64,000 bases of DNA from Panagrolaimus kolymaensis (Eukaryota; Nematoda; Chromadorea; Rhabditida; Panagrolaimidae), in assembly GCA_028622995.1 (NCBI GenBank), contig JAJQJQ010000018.1, forward strand, positions 1,550,001 through 1,614,000. The letters run 5' to 3'. The notes under the pieces are model-generated. The model was not told the DNA's origin, did no database searches, and saw nothing but the letters and a program-made list of their open reading frames with translations. The translations under genes and the position numbers were made by a program. This document shows, piece by piece, positions 1 to 9,635 of this stretch (positions within the stretch are counted from its first letter, which is position 1; each line of letters begins with the position of its first letter).

Positions 1-1917
1 AAAACAATAAAATTGAAAAACATTGTTCGAATTTTTTTATAAACATAGATAAAAGGAAAATTTATTGCTTGCGGAAAAAGATAGTTTAAAAGCGTTAAAA
101 GGTTTTTTTCAAAAAAAAAAACAAAGATAAATCCTGAAAGAAAGAAAAAAATGTGTGGAAGGATTTGTGATAAACAAAAAAAAGTTTTGCAATCTTTGAC
201 TTTGTCTTGGAAAAAATTTGCAAAAACAAAGAATAAAATAACGTTTGGAGTCAACAACTGAGCAACGAATGCAAGCAAGCAAGTTTGTGATGGTCATTTC
301 CTCATTTAAAGGCACCATGTGAGAGGAGAAAGAAAGAAAAAAATGTCTTTTGACCATTGTCCCTGAGGTTTGTAATAGAGGAAGAAAAAGTGTGCAGACA
401 AAAAACATTTGATGCAGGAAAAAAAATAAATTATCGAACCATAAAGCGCGGGAGGTGAGGTGAGAAAAAAAAGAAAGGAAAATAACCATTATGAAAGCAA
501 CAAACGCTAATATTTCTGCAATAATTCACTCTTCTTTTTTTGTTGCTTGCTGCTTATCAATAAATAGCAGACACCATCGAAGAAGCGGTGAATAAATCAC
601 GGTTGTCTGGAGCATGAAAACGAGGAGGAAAAAAAAGCATTGATTAATCAGTCATCAATTTTTTTAGCAGCAAAATTCTAAGGGGTTCAAGAAATACGCT
701 ACTATTTTTTTTATCTTTTTTATTTTCTGCACCTTCAATCAAAAACCAAAATCACTAAAAAAGAAAAATAATAAATTATACAGAAAAAAAAAGAATGGAT
801 GGAAAAGTATCGCAACAATTTTGTTCCGTTTCTGCTTAAGTTAGTAGTGGTAGTAAGCAAAAAAGCTTTTTTTGTCGTCGTTGTCGTCGATGATATGTAC
901 ATACATACTTTTTTTATAATCGTAATCGGCTTGTAAAGCGACCTTAGTGTAACTAAAAGCATTGTTTCCCGAAATGTTTGAGGCTAAGAAGATTATATAT
1001 GCAAAGTTAAAAATGAGAGACATAGAAACTTTTTTCAAACTCGATCTCGAATTAAAAATAAGTTTATGCTTGGATTTTTTTAGTGTCCTAATAAAAAAGC
1101 AAGCAATAAAAACGATCGAGGTCATTTTTCCCATACATGGCCTAAATAAAATGTGGCCAAGCACTCTCTCAAAGACTTTGACGCAGCAAAAAAATGTTGT
1201 TTTCTGTCAATCACCAATCTATAATCAGTCAGTCATATTTTTCTTTTTGGTTAATCATTGATTTAAAGTTTATGTATGTATAACCAGACAGTGGAAGACC
1301 TCGTTCAAAATGAAAAAAATAGATTGATTTCAGCAGTTTTTTTTTCGCATTTTCAGAAAATGGGTTAATATTCTCTAAACGGTTTTAGTTTTAGGAATGG
1401 GATTAAAAACTTTATCATAAAACCACAAAAAAAACTTTAGTTAAAATATTTGCAATTCATGAGACGTACACACATAAACAAAATAATTTTTGAACTTTGA
1501 ATATGTGTAGCAAAAACCCTTGCAAACATTTTTTTGTTTTTTGTAATTTGATACTCCTTCCATTCGCACATTCAACTATAAATGAAAGCCAAAGAAGTTT
1601 ATTCTCATTGATTTGTAAACCTCGGTTACTCCATTTTTAATTTTCTTTTTATATTGCTGATTATTTTTCCCTTCAAAAATCAATATGAATTTTTTTATTT
1701 ATTCTATTAATTTATTAATAAATTCCAAAATATTTTTATAATAAAAAGCTCGAAGCATAAGTAAAAAGAGCTTGAACAATCTCAAAATTAAGTTGAATAG
1801 TGTTTAGAAAAAACTAAATTTAGATTAATAAAAACAAAAATTTTCTGGAAACTTTCACCGTAATAGTCGAAAGAAGATATAATAAGAGTTTCTTTGAAAC
1901 TAGTCGGTCGACACTTT
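1..1917. other. Intergenic region, no gene seen
   Basis: AT-rich sequence with many A and T runs. Open frames here on both strands are short, low in complexity (Phe/Lys/Leu-rich) and lack convincing splice signals or family motifs. It lies 3' of the choline kinase gene, which ends at 1918. I see no RNA gene, and no repeat beyond homopolymer runs. Confidence 0.6.
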
Positions 1918-4900
1918 TTATTTGAATTGTTCAAGATAATGACGATTTTTGAAATATAATCCCAATCGATCACAGCCATATTCAGAAAATCCAAAACCAA
2001 CGGGTGAAACTTCAACTTGTAAAAGGCCCCAAACTCCCCAAAGAAGATGAGAAACTGGAACAAATGGTAGTGTTTCCTGAAATCAAACTTTGAGATCCAA
2101 GTATATGGTGAAAGTTAAGTTGACTTACTTCAACCATGGAATGAGCTTGAGATTCTAATTCATTGTCTTCTTTATTTGGGTTGAGTTCCTTTAAATATGA
2201 AAGCATAAATTCAAACATGCGATCTTTGGATGGAAAATTTTCTTGTTTAATTTCATAATATGGTGGTTCATCAATATCATAATTAATTGAATATTCAACA
2301 AAATGATTAGCAAAATCAAATCCACGATAATTGTAACTTGCATATTCAAAATCAATCAAAACCAATCGAGGATCATTGGGATTGAAAGCGCTCAAAGAAT
2401 TTGAAGCTCCATCGCCATCTCCGCCAATGGATGGCATTCGAATGTTTCCTGAACTTGCTTTAGGCAAAAGAATATTTCCTTCTTGCATATCATTATGACA
2501 AAATGTAACTTCGCTGGTGCTGTGCACGATTTGACTTCGCAAATATTCAATTTCTTTTCCAATATCTTCGGTTGTAATAACTTTTGGAGCAAATTCATGA
2601 AATTTTTCAGGAATTTCAAACTTTGAATGTGCACCAGGAATGGTAGCTAATTGATGAAGCCATCTAAAAAATGGATAGTTTTAAACTAAGAAAGATTTGA
2701 AAAATATAGAATATACCGTTCAAGAGCGTCACAAAGATAATCAGGTTCTTTCCAAATTGGAACTTCAAGTTGATGAACATGTGCAAGGCGTTTAGCAATT
2801 TTATTGGACATGGATGGAATTGCAATTTCATGACATTTTAATGGACGTGACTAAAATGAAGGAATCATTGTGATGGAAGTCTAGAAGGATGTAAACTTAC
2901 TGGAATGTATTCTTCCAAACGACCACCAGAAAAAATACCATAAAGTTTAGGGCCCAAATGGCGTTCAGAAAGGAGAGTGAAAATGACTGATTCAGCCACC
3001 AAATGACTTTCAGTTTCAGGATTGAAATAAACTCGAAGTAAAACTTTATCTGGTTCATTTCCAATTGGGGGATGATTTTCCGTTAATCTGCACAAAAATA
3101 ACATGTTGCTCATTCCACCTCTGAAATATAAGTAGATCATAGAAAAGTAAAAAACCGTAAAATGAATGACAAACTTGATTCTTGAAATTTTCATATTATC
3201 AAGTGAAACAGTTTTCCATGCTCCACCAAGAAATCTCGCACAAAGAATATGAGTTTTTTCTTTGAATTCAATATGAGAATTAGGTTCAGCATTTGGGTCC
3301 ATGGTGGAAAGGACCTCTTTCATGCTCCTAAAAAAAATAAATTAAGCACGAATTTATAGATTAGTTCTAAGAGTGATCGTCGAAAATTACCTTAAGTGCT
3401 TATCATGTTGAATAGGCATTTCTTTAAAGTCACGCCGGCCAGAAGTCGGGACTTTCTAAAGACAAGAAAAAAAGGTTTAATTAAAAGATATTAAATTTTT
3501 AGAATTTTTAGTTTGGCACTGGCTTTCTTCGACACTCTCAGACATTAAGGTAGAGGATAGGTTAAAGATAAAAAATAAGCTTACTGACCCCAACTTATGA
3601 GACATATCCATGATTACTTATTTATTCTAACTTCAACGAAAATCGACTACTATTTTTACTTTATTTTTCCAAAAACGTTGTATCTGTCTTTTTTTAATCA
3701 TTGTCTCGTTTTCTCTTTTTTACCGAAATAGGGCGGTCATTTTTTTCCATGTCTCCCAAATGCACACCAATTTATGATTGTATTAAAATAAATGACAAAC
3801 AACCATAAAATCTTGTCAAAAGAACAATTTTTTTACGTTTGTTTGTCATTGAATCAAAAAAAAATCGAATCATTAATAGATTGGACGGAAAAAATCTACG
3901 TGTTTGAATGCATGTGATTTGGCCTCTTTAAAAAACATGGAATTTAAAACGTCTTTTCAGAAAAATGTCTTTCCAAACAAAAGCTAATTGGAGGTTAATT
4001 GCTGCTGTTTTGGAGACAAAAACAAAACTTGAAATTTTCAGAACAACTTTAAACACAAAAGAAGCCTTAGAGTGTCAAGGAAAACCAGAGCATGTAATCA
4101 CGTTTAAAAAAAGATAAATCCGAAAAATTGAAAATGCATCAAATTTAAAATTAAAAGCCTTCATTTTTTGACTTAAAAAACAATCAATTATTTGCTTGTG
4201 ATTTTTAAGCAAAAACAAAACAAAACATTAAAACTAATTGTTTGTGATTTGAACAAAAGCTTAGCCACCTACTCTTCCGTCATCAATTTTTTTTAGACAA
4301 CAACGAAAAAAAACTATTCAAAAACAAAATGCTTGTTGCGCAAAAAGCAAATACTTAACATAAGAAAGTTTACAACAAAACATAATCGTTGAAACAAAAA
4401 GTTTTTTTAAACCTATGATACTTATTTTTGTTTTTGATAAAAAAAAATTTATTAAACAAAAACTAAAAACTAGCGACAGTTTTTTTGGCTTTAATGGAAG
4501 CTAATATGGCTCCTATTCCCATGGTACTTTAAAAAATCATTAGTTTTTTTTTGTAAAGAGGTGAATAGGAGTTATAAATCTAATAAAGTTTTATGACTTT
4601 AACAAATTTATTACCAGGCTGTTTAATTGGAGGAAAAAACTCAACATTTTGTTTTTACTTGACAAAAAATAAGATTTTAAAACAGGTGAATGAAAAACTT
4701 TAGAAACAAATTAATAAATTTTAGCGCTGTAAGTTTTGGACCGTAACAGAAAAAAAATTCAGACTTTTATAAAAAAATTAAAAACTTTGGAAGAAAAAAA
4801 TGTAAAATGCAATCAAAATCGAACAACTAAAAAAATGAATAATGTGCGGTTGGTTGAAGACGAACAAATGCTGGATTGAAATCTTCCAAAATATCCGCTG

Positions 4901-7105
4901 CTTGATATCGGGAACAAGCAAAGAAAAAAAAGAAGCAAAAACAATGATGTAAGATTTGGGGGATCGTCTGTTATCTAAGCAAGCAAGTGGAAGCATTTTT
5001 TCTTTTGTTGTAACCTCAATCAGGTCAACAAATATTAATGTGGTCTTTATTGGAGCAACTGCTCAGCAAGGATATTACATACATAAAAACAAAGTTAGAA
5101 AACAACAATGACAAAATATGAGAATGTGTGCCAGTCAGAATTACCATTCAGCCATCCACGGCACAATTCCATACGAGACCAGAGACAGCGGCACTTTGAA
5201 TACTTCTGTGTGTGCAAGGCCACAACACTCTTCTTCCACCTATCTTTGAGTTGACGATCAATCTTCTTGTCTTGTTCTTAGCTTTCCATAGCTTCTTCTT
5301 TAGCATGTCCATTTGATTCTTCAATTGGAGATCATACAATACGAGCTTCATCATGCGGTTTCCATAATTCCTTATCATTACCATGACGAGCTTTCAATCC
5401 AGAAACTTCAGGTTCCATGTAGTTGAGCAGGAGAAATTCAACCAATTCCATTCGACTGTTCAGTATCACGACCATTCATTTCTTTAGCTTCTTCTTGAGC
5501 TTCTTTACCAAGTGATCGTATACGACGCCAGAATCCATACCAATTTACCAGAGGTTCTTCCATGAGGTTTCGACTTCCATGTCTTGGGCACATGTTCCAT
5601 GTCCCTTTCCCCTCCTTTCTGAAGTTTTTCGGATTCCATTCCATGCAGCATTACCATACCCATGTGTTCAAGATCAAGAGATTTACAGCTGGTTTCACCA
5701 AGCGATCACGGCCAAATCGTAGACCGGATGATTCTTCGCTATCATCAAAACAGATTTTGTGCTCTCGGCCAAATCGTAAGCCGGATGATTGTTCGCTATC
5801 ATCAAACGATTGTCTTTGAGCAAAAGACACAAACATCATGCTGAGTTTCCATCGATTCCATCGAGTAACACCACCAGCAAGATCATGCTTTTCTGGAGCT
5901 AAAGCGTAACTCATTTTGACTTTTCCAAGTTTGTTCCAAGCGAGCAAGTTGACCATACGAGTTGATTGACATGAAGGAGTTGGTTGATGATAGACACGAG
6001 CGAAAGTACCATACGAGCTTTGAGATGAACATATGACCATATTCGTCGGATAAGAAGTGATTCCAGTATGAAGAACTTGAAACGAGCATAACATACAACA
6101 TACGAACTTTGAGATGAACATACGAGGATTTTGATACTGTCGATTTTGAGATAAAGACCATATCAATTGCTTTCCAAGTTGAGTCCAGAGCTTCTTCTAT
6201 CTTTCTCCAACAGCACCAGCAGCAAGTTCTCTTCTGCAGCTTCCTTCTTCTTTTTCTTTTGAATTGAGTTGGCGAGCGGTCTTTTCGGAGGATTTGAGTT
6301 GTTTGATCACGATCTCGTCACCACTTTGTTGTAACCTCAATCAGGTCAACAAATATTAATGTGGTCTTTATTGGAGCAACTGCTCAGCAAGGATATTACA
6401 TACATAAAAACAAAGTTAGAAAACAACAATGACAAAATATGAGAATGTGTGCCAGTCAGAATTACCATTCAGCCATCCACGGCACAATTCCATACGAGAC
6501 CAGAGACAGCGGCACTTTGAATACTTCTGTGTGTGCAAGGCCACAACATCTTTCGTCGAGCAAGCAAACATTAAAAAAGTGCCAGTTGTTGATCAACAAA
6601 AAAAAATTGAAGGATATATTCAAAGCCGTGTTTTTTGTTTTCTTCTTTTTTTGCCTTCCAATTTATGACTTTTTTATGAAAAAGTTTTTCATTTTTTATT
6701 TTATATTTCCAAGGGAGAAGATAGATATGCTTATGAGTTTTTCATCTCTCAAAGATTTGTGCCTCGTGAAAATAAATGCAAACAGCTGAATTTTTTAAAG
6801 ACTAATAAAACTAGCAAGCTTTGTCTCTCATTTGAAAAAAATTATGCTTTAAAAAATAGACATTTCTTTGGGAAATTAATGAGAAGAAAACCAAGAACCT
6901 CAATACTTTTTCGCAAAACTGTTTCTAAAATTAAAACTTCACGCATTTTCATTTTTTAAAAGTAATTTTTAATTTTCAAAAAAAATAATACAAAAAAACT
7001 TACTTTTACTACCCTTTCTTCCTCATCATCTGAATCAAATGCCCCATCGTCGCCATTGAGTGCCACAGGTGGAGTGGAAGTAGAAGACTCCATTTCTCCG
7101 CTCAT
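1918..7105 (-). CDS. Choline/ethanolamine kinase
   Basis: Phosphorylates choline (or ethanolamine), the first step of the CDP-choline (Kennedy) route to phosphatidylcholine, in the cytosol. Proposed exons on the minus strand: 7105-7004, 3455-3391, 3327-3175, 3120-2901, 2850-2717, 2663-2129, 2076-1918; phases agree throughout and give 455 residues. Visible signatures are GGMSNMLF (nucleotide-loop region), GPKLYGIF, the Brenner-type motif HNDMQEGNIL with catalytic Asp, and the choline-kinase motif VLIDFEYASYNYRGFD. The last exon supplies the usual SHLLWGVWGLLQ segment. The first exon (MSGEMESS..., 34 residues, acidic) lies 3.5 kb upstream. It is assigned here only because it has a start, a good donor and a compatible phase 0, so that link is inference. 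Its intron contains an LTR retrotransposon. Choline versus ethanolamine preference cannot be read from sequence. Confidence 0.88.
3456..5000. other. Proximal part of long first intron of the choline kinase gene
   Basis: No coding exon is supported between the exon ending at 3455 and the LTR element at 5006. The sequence is A/T-run rich and has no family motif. If the 7004-7105 exon belongs elsewhere, this is instead the 5' flank of the kinase gene. Confidence 0.5.
5001..5005. repeat. Target site duplication, left (TCTTT)
   Basis: TCTTT directly precedes the left LTR (TGTTG...) and recurs directly after the right LTR at 6549-6553. A 5-base duplication is the expected footprint of integrase-mediated insertion of Bel/Pao or Gypsy type elements. 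Confidence 0.85.
5006..5227 (-). repeat. Long terminal repeat, left copy (3' LTR in element orientation)
   Basis: 222 bases, TG...CA bounded. By eye I find no difference from the right copy at 6327-6548, which indicates a recent insertion. The copy should carry the element's U3 promoter and polyadenylation signals, but I cannot point to them with confidence. Confidence 0.9.
5228..5241 (-). promoter_or_regulatory. Polypurine tract of the LTR element
   Basis: On the minus strand the 14 bases AGGTGGAAGAAGAG (13 purines) end exactly at the LTR boundary. This is where the plus-strand primer for reverse transcription is expected. Confidence 0.7.
5711..5806. repeat. 57-base direct tandem repeat inside the LTR element
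   Basis: The block beginning GCCAAATCGTAGACCGGATG at 5711 recurs 57 bases later at 5768 with a few substitutions; the second copy is partial. 57 is a multiple of three, and on the minus strand both copies read in the same frame as FDDSE(Q/E)SSGLRFGR, which suggests that it arose while coding. Confidence 0.75.
6306..6323 (-). promoter_or_regulatory. Candidate tRNA primer-binding site of the LTR element
   Basis: Reading inward from the right LTR on the minus strand, after AAG comes TGGTGACGAGATCGTGAT. The TGG start fits a tRNA 3' CCA end. From memory it resembles the tRNA-Trp 3' end at both edges (TGGTGAC and CGTGAT) but differs in the middle, so the primer tRNA is uncertain. Confidence 0.5.
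6327..6548 (-). repeat. Long terminal repeat, right copy (5' LTR in element orientation)
   Basis: 222-base partner of the copy at 5006-5227, apparently identical, and followed by the TCTTT duplication at 6549-6553. Confidence 0.9.
6549..6553. repeat. Target site duplication, right (TCTTT)
   Basis: Matches 5001-5005 and directly follows the terminal ...CAACA of the right LTR. Confidence 0.85.
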
Positions 7106-7128
7106 TTTAATTAAATTCTGTAAAAAAT
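7106..7128 (-). promoter_or_regulatory. Probable trans-splice acceptor upstream of the kinase start codon
   Basis: On the minus strand TTTTTTACAG ends at 7118, 12 bases before the ATG at 7105. In nematodes an orphan 3' splice site this close to a start codon usually receives a spliced leader. Confidence 0.5.
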
Positions 7129-7661
7129 TAAAGATCAAATAATGGCAGCAAGAAAAACAAATTTGATCGAATGAAAAAACGAAGTGAAATTGTTTATGGA
7201 TCTATCTATTTTTTTATATCAATAATTCGTAAATGATAAAAGCAAGGTTTAATAACAGAGACACATTATTGCACACATTCATTTCCAAATAATTTAACAT
7301 AAACTAAGCGCAATACCTAAGTTGAAAAACCAAACGAAGAAAAAAAAGTGAAATACCAATGTTTTTGTCCAGAAAAGAAAGAAAATAAAAAACATGAAAG
7401 AAAAAAGAACGAAACAATCTTCGTTGTCGACGTCTATGCTTTCCAAATGTGTGAGAGAGAGACAGCAAAGGCATAACGCCACTTTTAGAAGAAAAAGAAA
7501 AAATAGAGGAAGTGCCCTCGTTCATGAACATTAATGGTTGCCATGTTTTATGCTGCTACTGCTGCTTGTTTATTTTCCTTTTTTTTGCATGTTGTGTGAG
7601 AATGTCAACATATTAAAATTTTCGGATGAGATACTAGACCCGTATAGTTTGTCATATCAAA

Positions 7662-7896
7662 TGTGATCCATTTATTTATCTGCTTCACCAAGCAACCATA
7701 GAGATATAAAATTCTGTTTAAAACTTTTTGAATTAGAAAAAAATTGCAGAGTAAAAGTGCTTTATTTTTATCATTTTTTTATGCATTTTTACATCCATTT
7801 TCAATAATCTTTTTCAAATCCCATCCTATCAGGTCGATTTGGAAGATAATTAAAATTAATGTTTTTTCACTTAAAGCAAAAAACGCTTTGATAAAG
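7662..7896 (+). repeat. Dispersed repeat, copy 1
   Basis: Begins TGTGATCCATTTATTTATCT and ends GCTTTGATAAAG. It aligns end to end with 9399-9635 at roughly 80% identity by eye, in the same orientation. No terminal inverted repeat or target duplication was recognised. Probably a fragment of an old transposable element. Confidence 0.7.
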
Positions 7897-8829
7897 GAAA
7901 AAAACTCCAAACTCATAAATATGGAAACTTAAAAAAAAATTTGTTTATCACAAGTGATAAATCACATACAAACCTACAAAATTCGATCCATATTTTTTTA
8001 GTGAAAGAAAAGGCTCTGATCGAGCTATATGGCTTAGAAAAAAAAGTACCTATGTTAATGAGTATCAAACTTCGAGCTTTCCTCTCATTTTAAATGAAGT
8101 ATTGAGCTAAAAACAACATACATTTTCATGATTAAAAAAATAAATAAAAATATGTGGAAAAGAAAAAAATAGTCGCATTTCAAATATTTTGTGTTCCAGA
8201 TGTTGAGTTCTAAATGAAATCATGTATCATGCTTTGAAGCAAGAAAATGTACATAGAGGAGGAGGTCCATTAATAGATTATGGATGTTGGTTAAAGGTCA
8301 TAATTGGTATGCGATTCAAAACCCTGTTGGGAATAATTTTTAAAAATCATATAATAAACATTTGGATAAAAATATCCATATGCTTTATTGAACACCGTAA
8401 CTCAAAACGGGATTCAGCAAATTAATTTTTTAATGTTATTCATTCATTTATTTAAAACCCAAATATCTTGTTGATGAGCTCAATGATTGAAAAAAAAAGT
8501 GGAGTTCGAATATTTAGTAAAATAATTAATCTTCAAGATTTTTAAAACAGAGAAATAATTTTGGATTTTATTGATTTTTGCAAAGGCTTTAACCTTAAAA
8601 AAGGTTTTTTTAAGTGTAAAACATTAAACTTAAATATCCCTAACTTCATTCGATAGGTAATTTGTAAGAAAATTGATTGAAAAACATGAGTAAAAATATA
8701 TAAAAAATGATTTAGATAATCTACTTTTTCATTATCTTTCAAAATTGCCCAAAAATATTGAAAATTTATTTCAAAATTCAACAAAAAGTTCACTTTCATA
8801 TAGTCCAAAAAAGCTGGTATCTATTATCC

Positions 8830-8910
8830 AGTTTTCTGGCGCAGTGGAATTTTTGCAAGACGTTGTAGAATTTTCGCTGGGTTCGAATCCTGGACTCATC
8901 TCATCTCATC
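8830..8910 (+). repeat. tRNA-like SINE or decayed tRNA (A and B boxes)
   Basis: TGGCGCAGTGG at 8837-8847 fits the pol III A box and GGTTCGAATCC at 8880-8890 is an exact B box, 32 bases apart. The T arm can fold, but the flanking acceptor-stem halves do not pair, so a working tRNA is unlikely. It is followed by a CATCT repeat and a short GC-rich tail. Confidence 0.55.
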
Positions 8911-9398
8911 TCAAAATCTCAACCGACCCGGCCCGCCCTTTCTCAACACATCACAAAATTTTTGATTTTTTGGCTTATTTAAATTTTTGGTTTATCATAA
9001 GAATTAATTGGACCAATTCTTTTTAATGTTTTTATACATCTTGATGCATGTTTTCATTACAAAAAAGCCAAAAACAGTCATTCGAAAATTATTGGATTTA
9101 AGAAGTTTTAATTATGAAACAAATATTTTTTGCCTCTTTCTGCTGATCTTATTTTTTTCTTTTCTTCTAAAAAATTCATGCAAATCTAAGACATTTCAGA
9201 AATGGCTGCAAAAAAAAAAAACAATTTCTAGACATATCAATGTATGGCATCAAACATAGAGGAAGACATTAGTGAATCTCGTTTTGAATTAGGGCCTGAA
9301 TTGGACATTTGGATTTATTGATCCGAAAATTTTCAATTAAATATTTTAAAATTAATCCCAACGAGGTTTTGTATTCCGTCCGTTGGAATTACCACAAT

Positions 9399-9635
9399 TG
9401 TGATCCATTTATTTATCTGCTGCATCAAGCACCCATAGAAACACAAAATTTAGTTTAAAACGTTTTAAATAAGAAAAAAAAATTGCAGAGGAAAAGTGCT
9501 TTACTTTTCTCATTACTTTTATATTTTTACATTCGTTTTCCATGATATTTTTCAAATCCAATCCTAACAGGCCGATTTGGAAGCAACCAAAATTAATGTT
9601 TTTTTTCACTTAAACCAAAAAATGCTTTGATAAAG
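9399..9635 (+). repeat. Dispersed repeat, copy 2
   Basis: Diverged partner of 7662-7896, with shared blocks such as GTGATCCATTTATTTATCTGC and AAAATTAATGTTTTTT. Substitutions and small indels are spread evenly, so both copies look old and non-coding. Confidence 0.7.

Larger units (their letters stand above)
5228..6326 (-). pseudogene. Internal region of LTR element with broken coding stretches
   Basis: Minus-strand frames stay open for only 60-170 codons and change frame several times. Stretches such as KQLKSSEKTARQLNSKEKEE just inside the 5' LTR look like real but orphaned coding sequence. A stretch near 5650-5830 contains a two-copy peptide repeat (FDDSE-SSGLRFGR). No retroviral enzyme motif is visible. 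It may be a remnant of gag, of a captured gene, or of both; I do not recognise it. Confidence 0.45.
5006..6548 (-). mobile_element. Short LTR retrotransposon, probably non-autonomous, inserted in a kinase intron
   Basis: 1543 bases: LTR 5006-5227, internal 5228-6326, LTR 6327-6548. Each LTR starts TGTTGTAACC and ends GGCCACAACA, so the ends form a TGTTG/CAACA inverted pair. The whole is flanked by the TCTTT duplication. On the minus strand a TGG-starting primer-site candidate lies 3 bases after the LTR (6323 downward). A purine tract (AGGTGGAAGAAGAG) abuts the other LTR, which sets the orientation as minus. The 1.1 kb interior is far too short for gag-pol. I see no aspartic protease, reverse transcriptase or integrase motif, only broken open stretches. 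It therefore looks like an internally deleted or TRIM/LARD-like element needing another copy for mobility. The 5-base duplication fits Bel/Pao or Gypsy, but the family is not settled. Confidence 0.88.

Noticed and set aside
109..1261. Several open frames of 75-126 codons at the left end
   Set aside because: They are Phe/Lys/Leu-rich translations of A and T runs, overlap on both strands, and have no splice sites or family motifs.
8222..8425. Plus-strand frame starting MYHALKQENVHRGGGPLIDY
   Set aside because: The first 25 residues look protein-like, but the rest is low-complexity. The only donor-like site (GTCATA) is poor and no partner exon was found.
8830..8910. Functional tRNA gene
   Set aside because: A and B boxes are present, but the acceptor-stem halves do not pair and no clear anticodon arm is formed.
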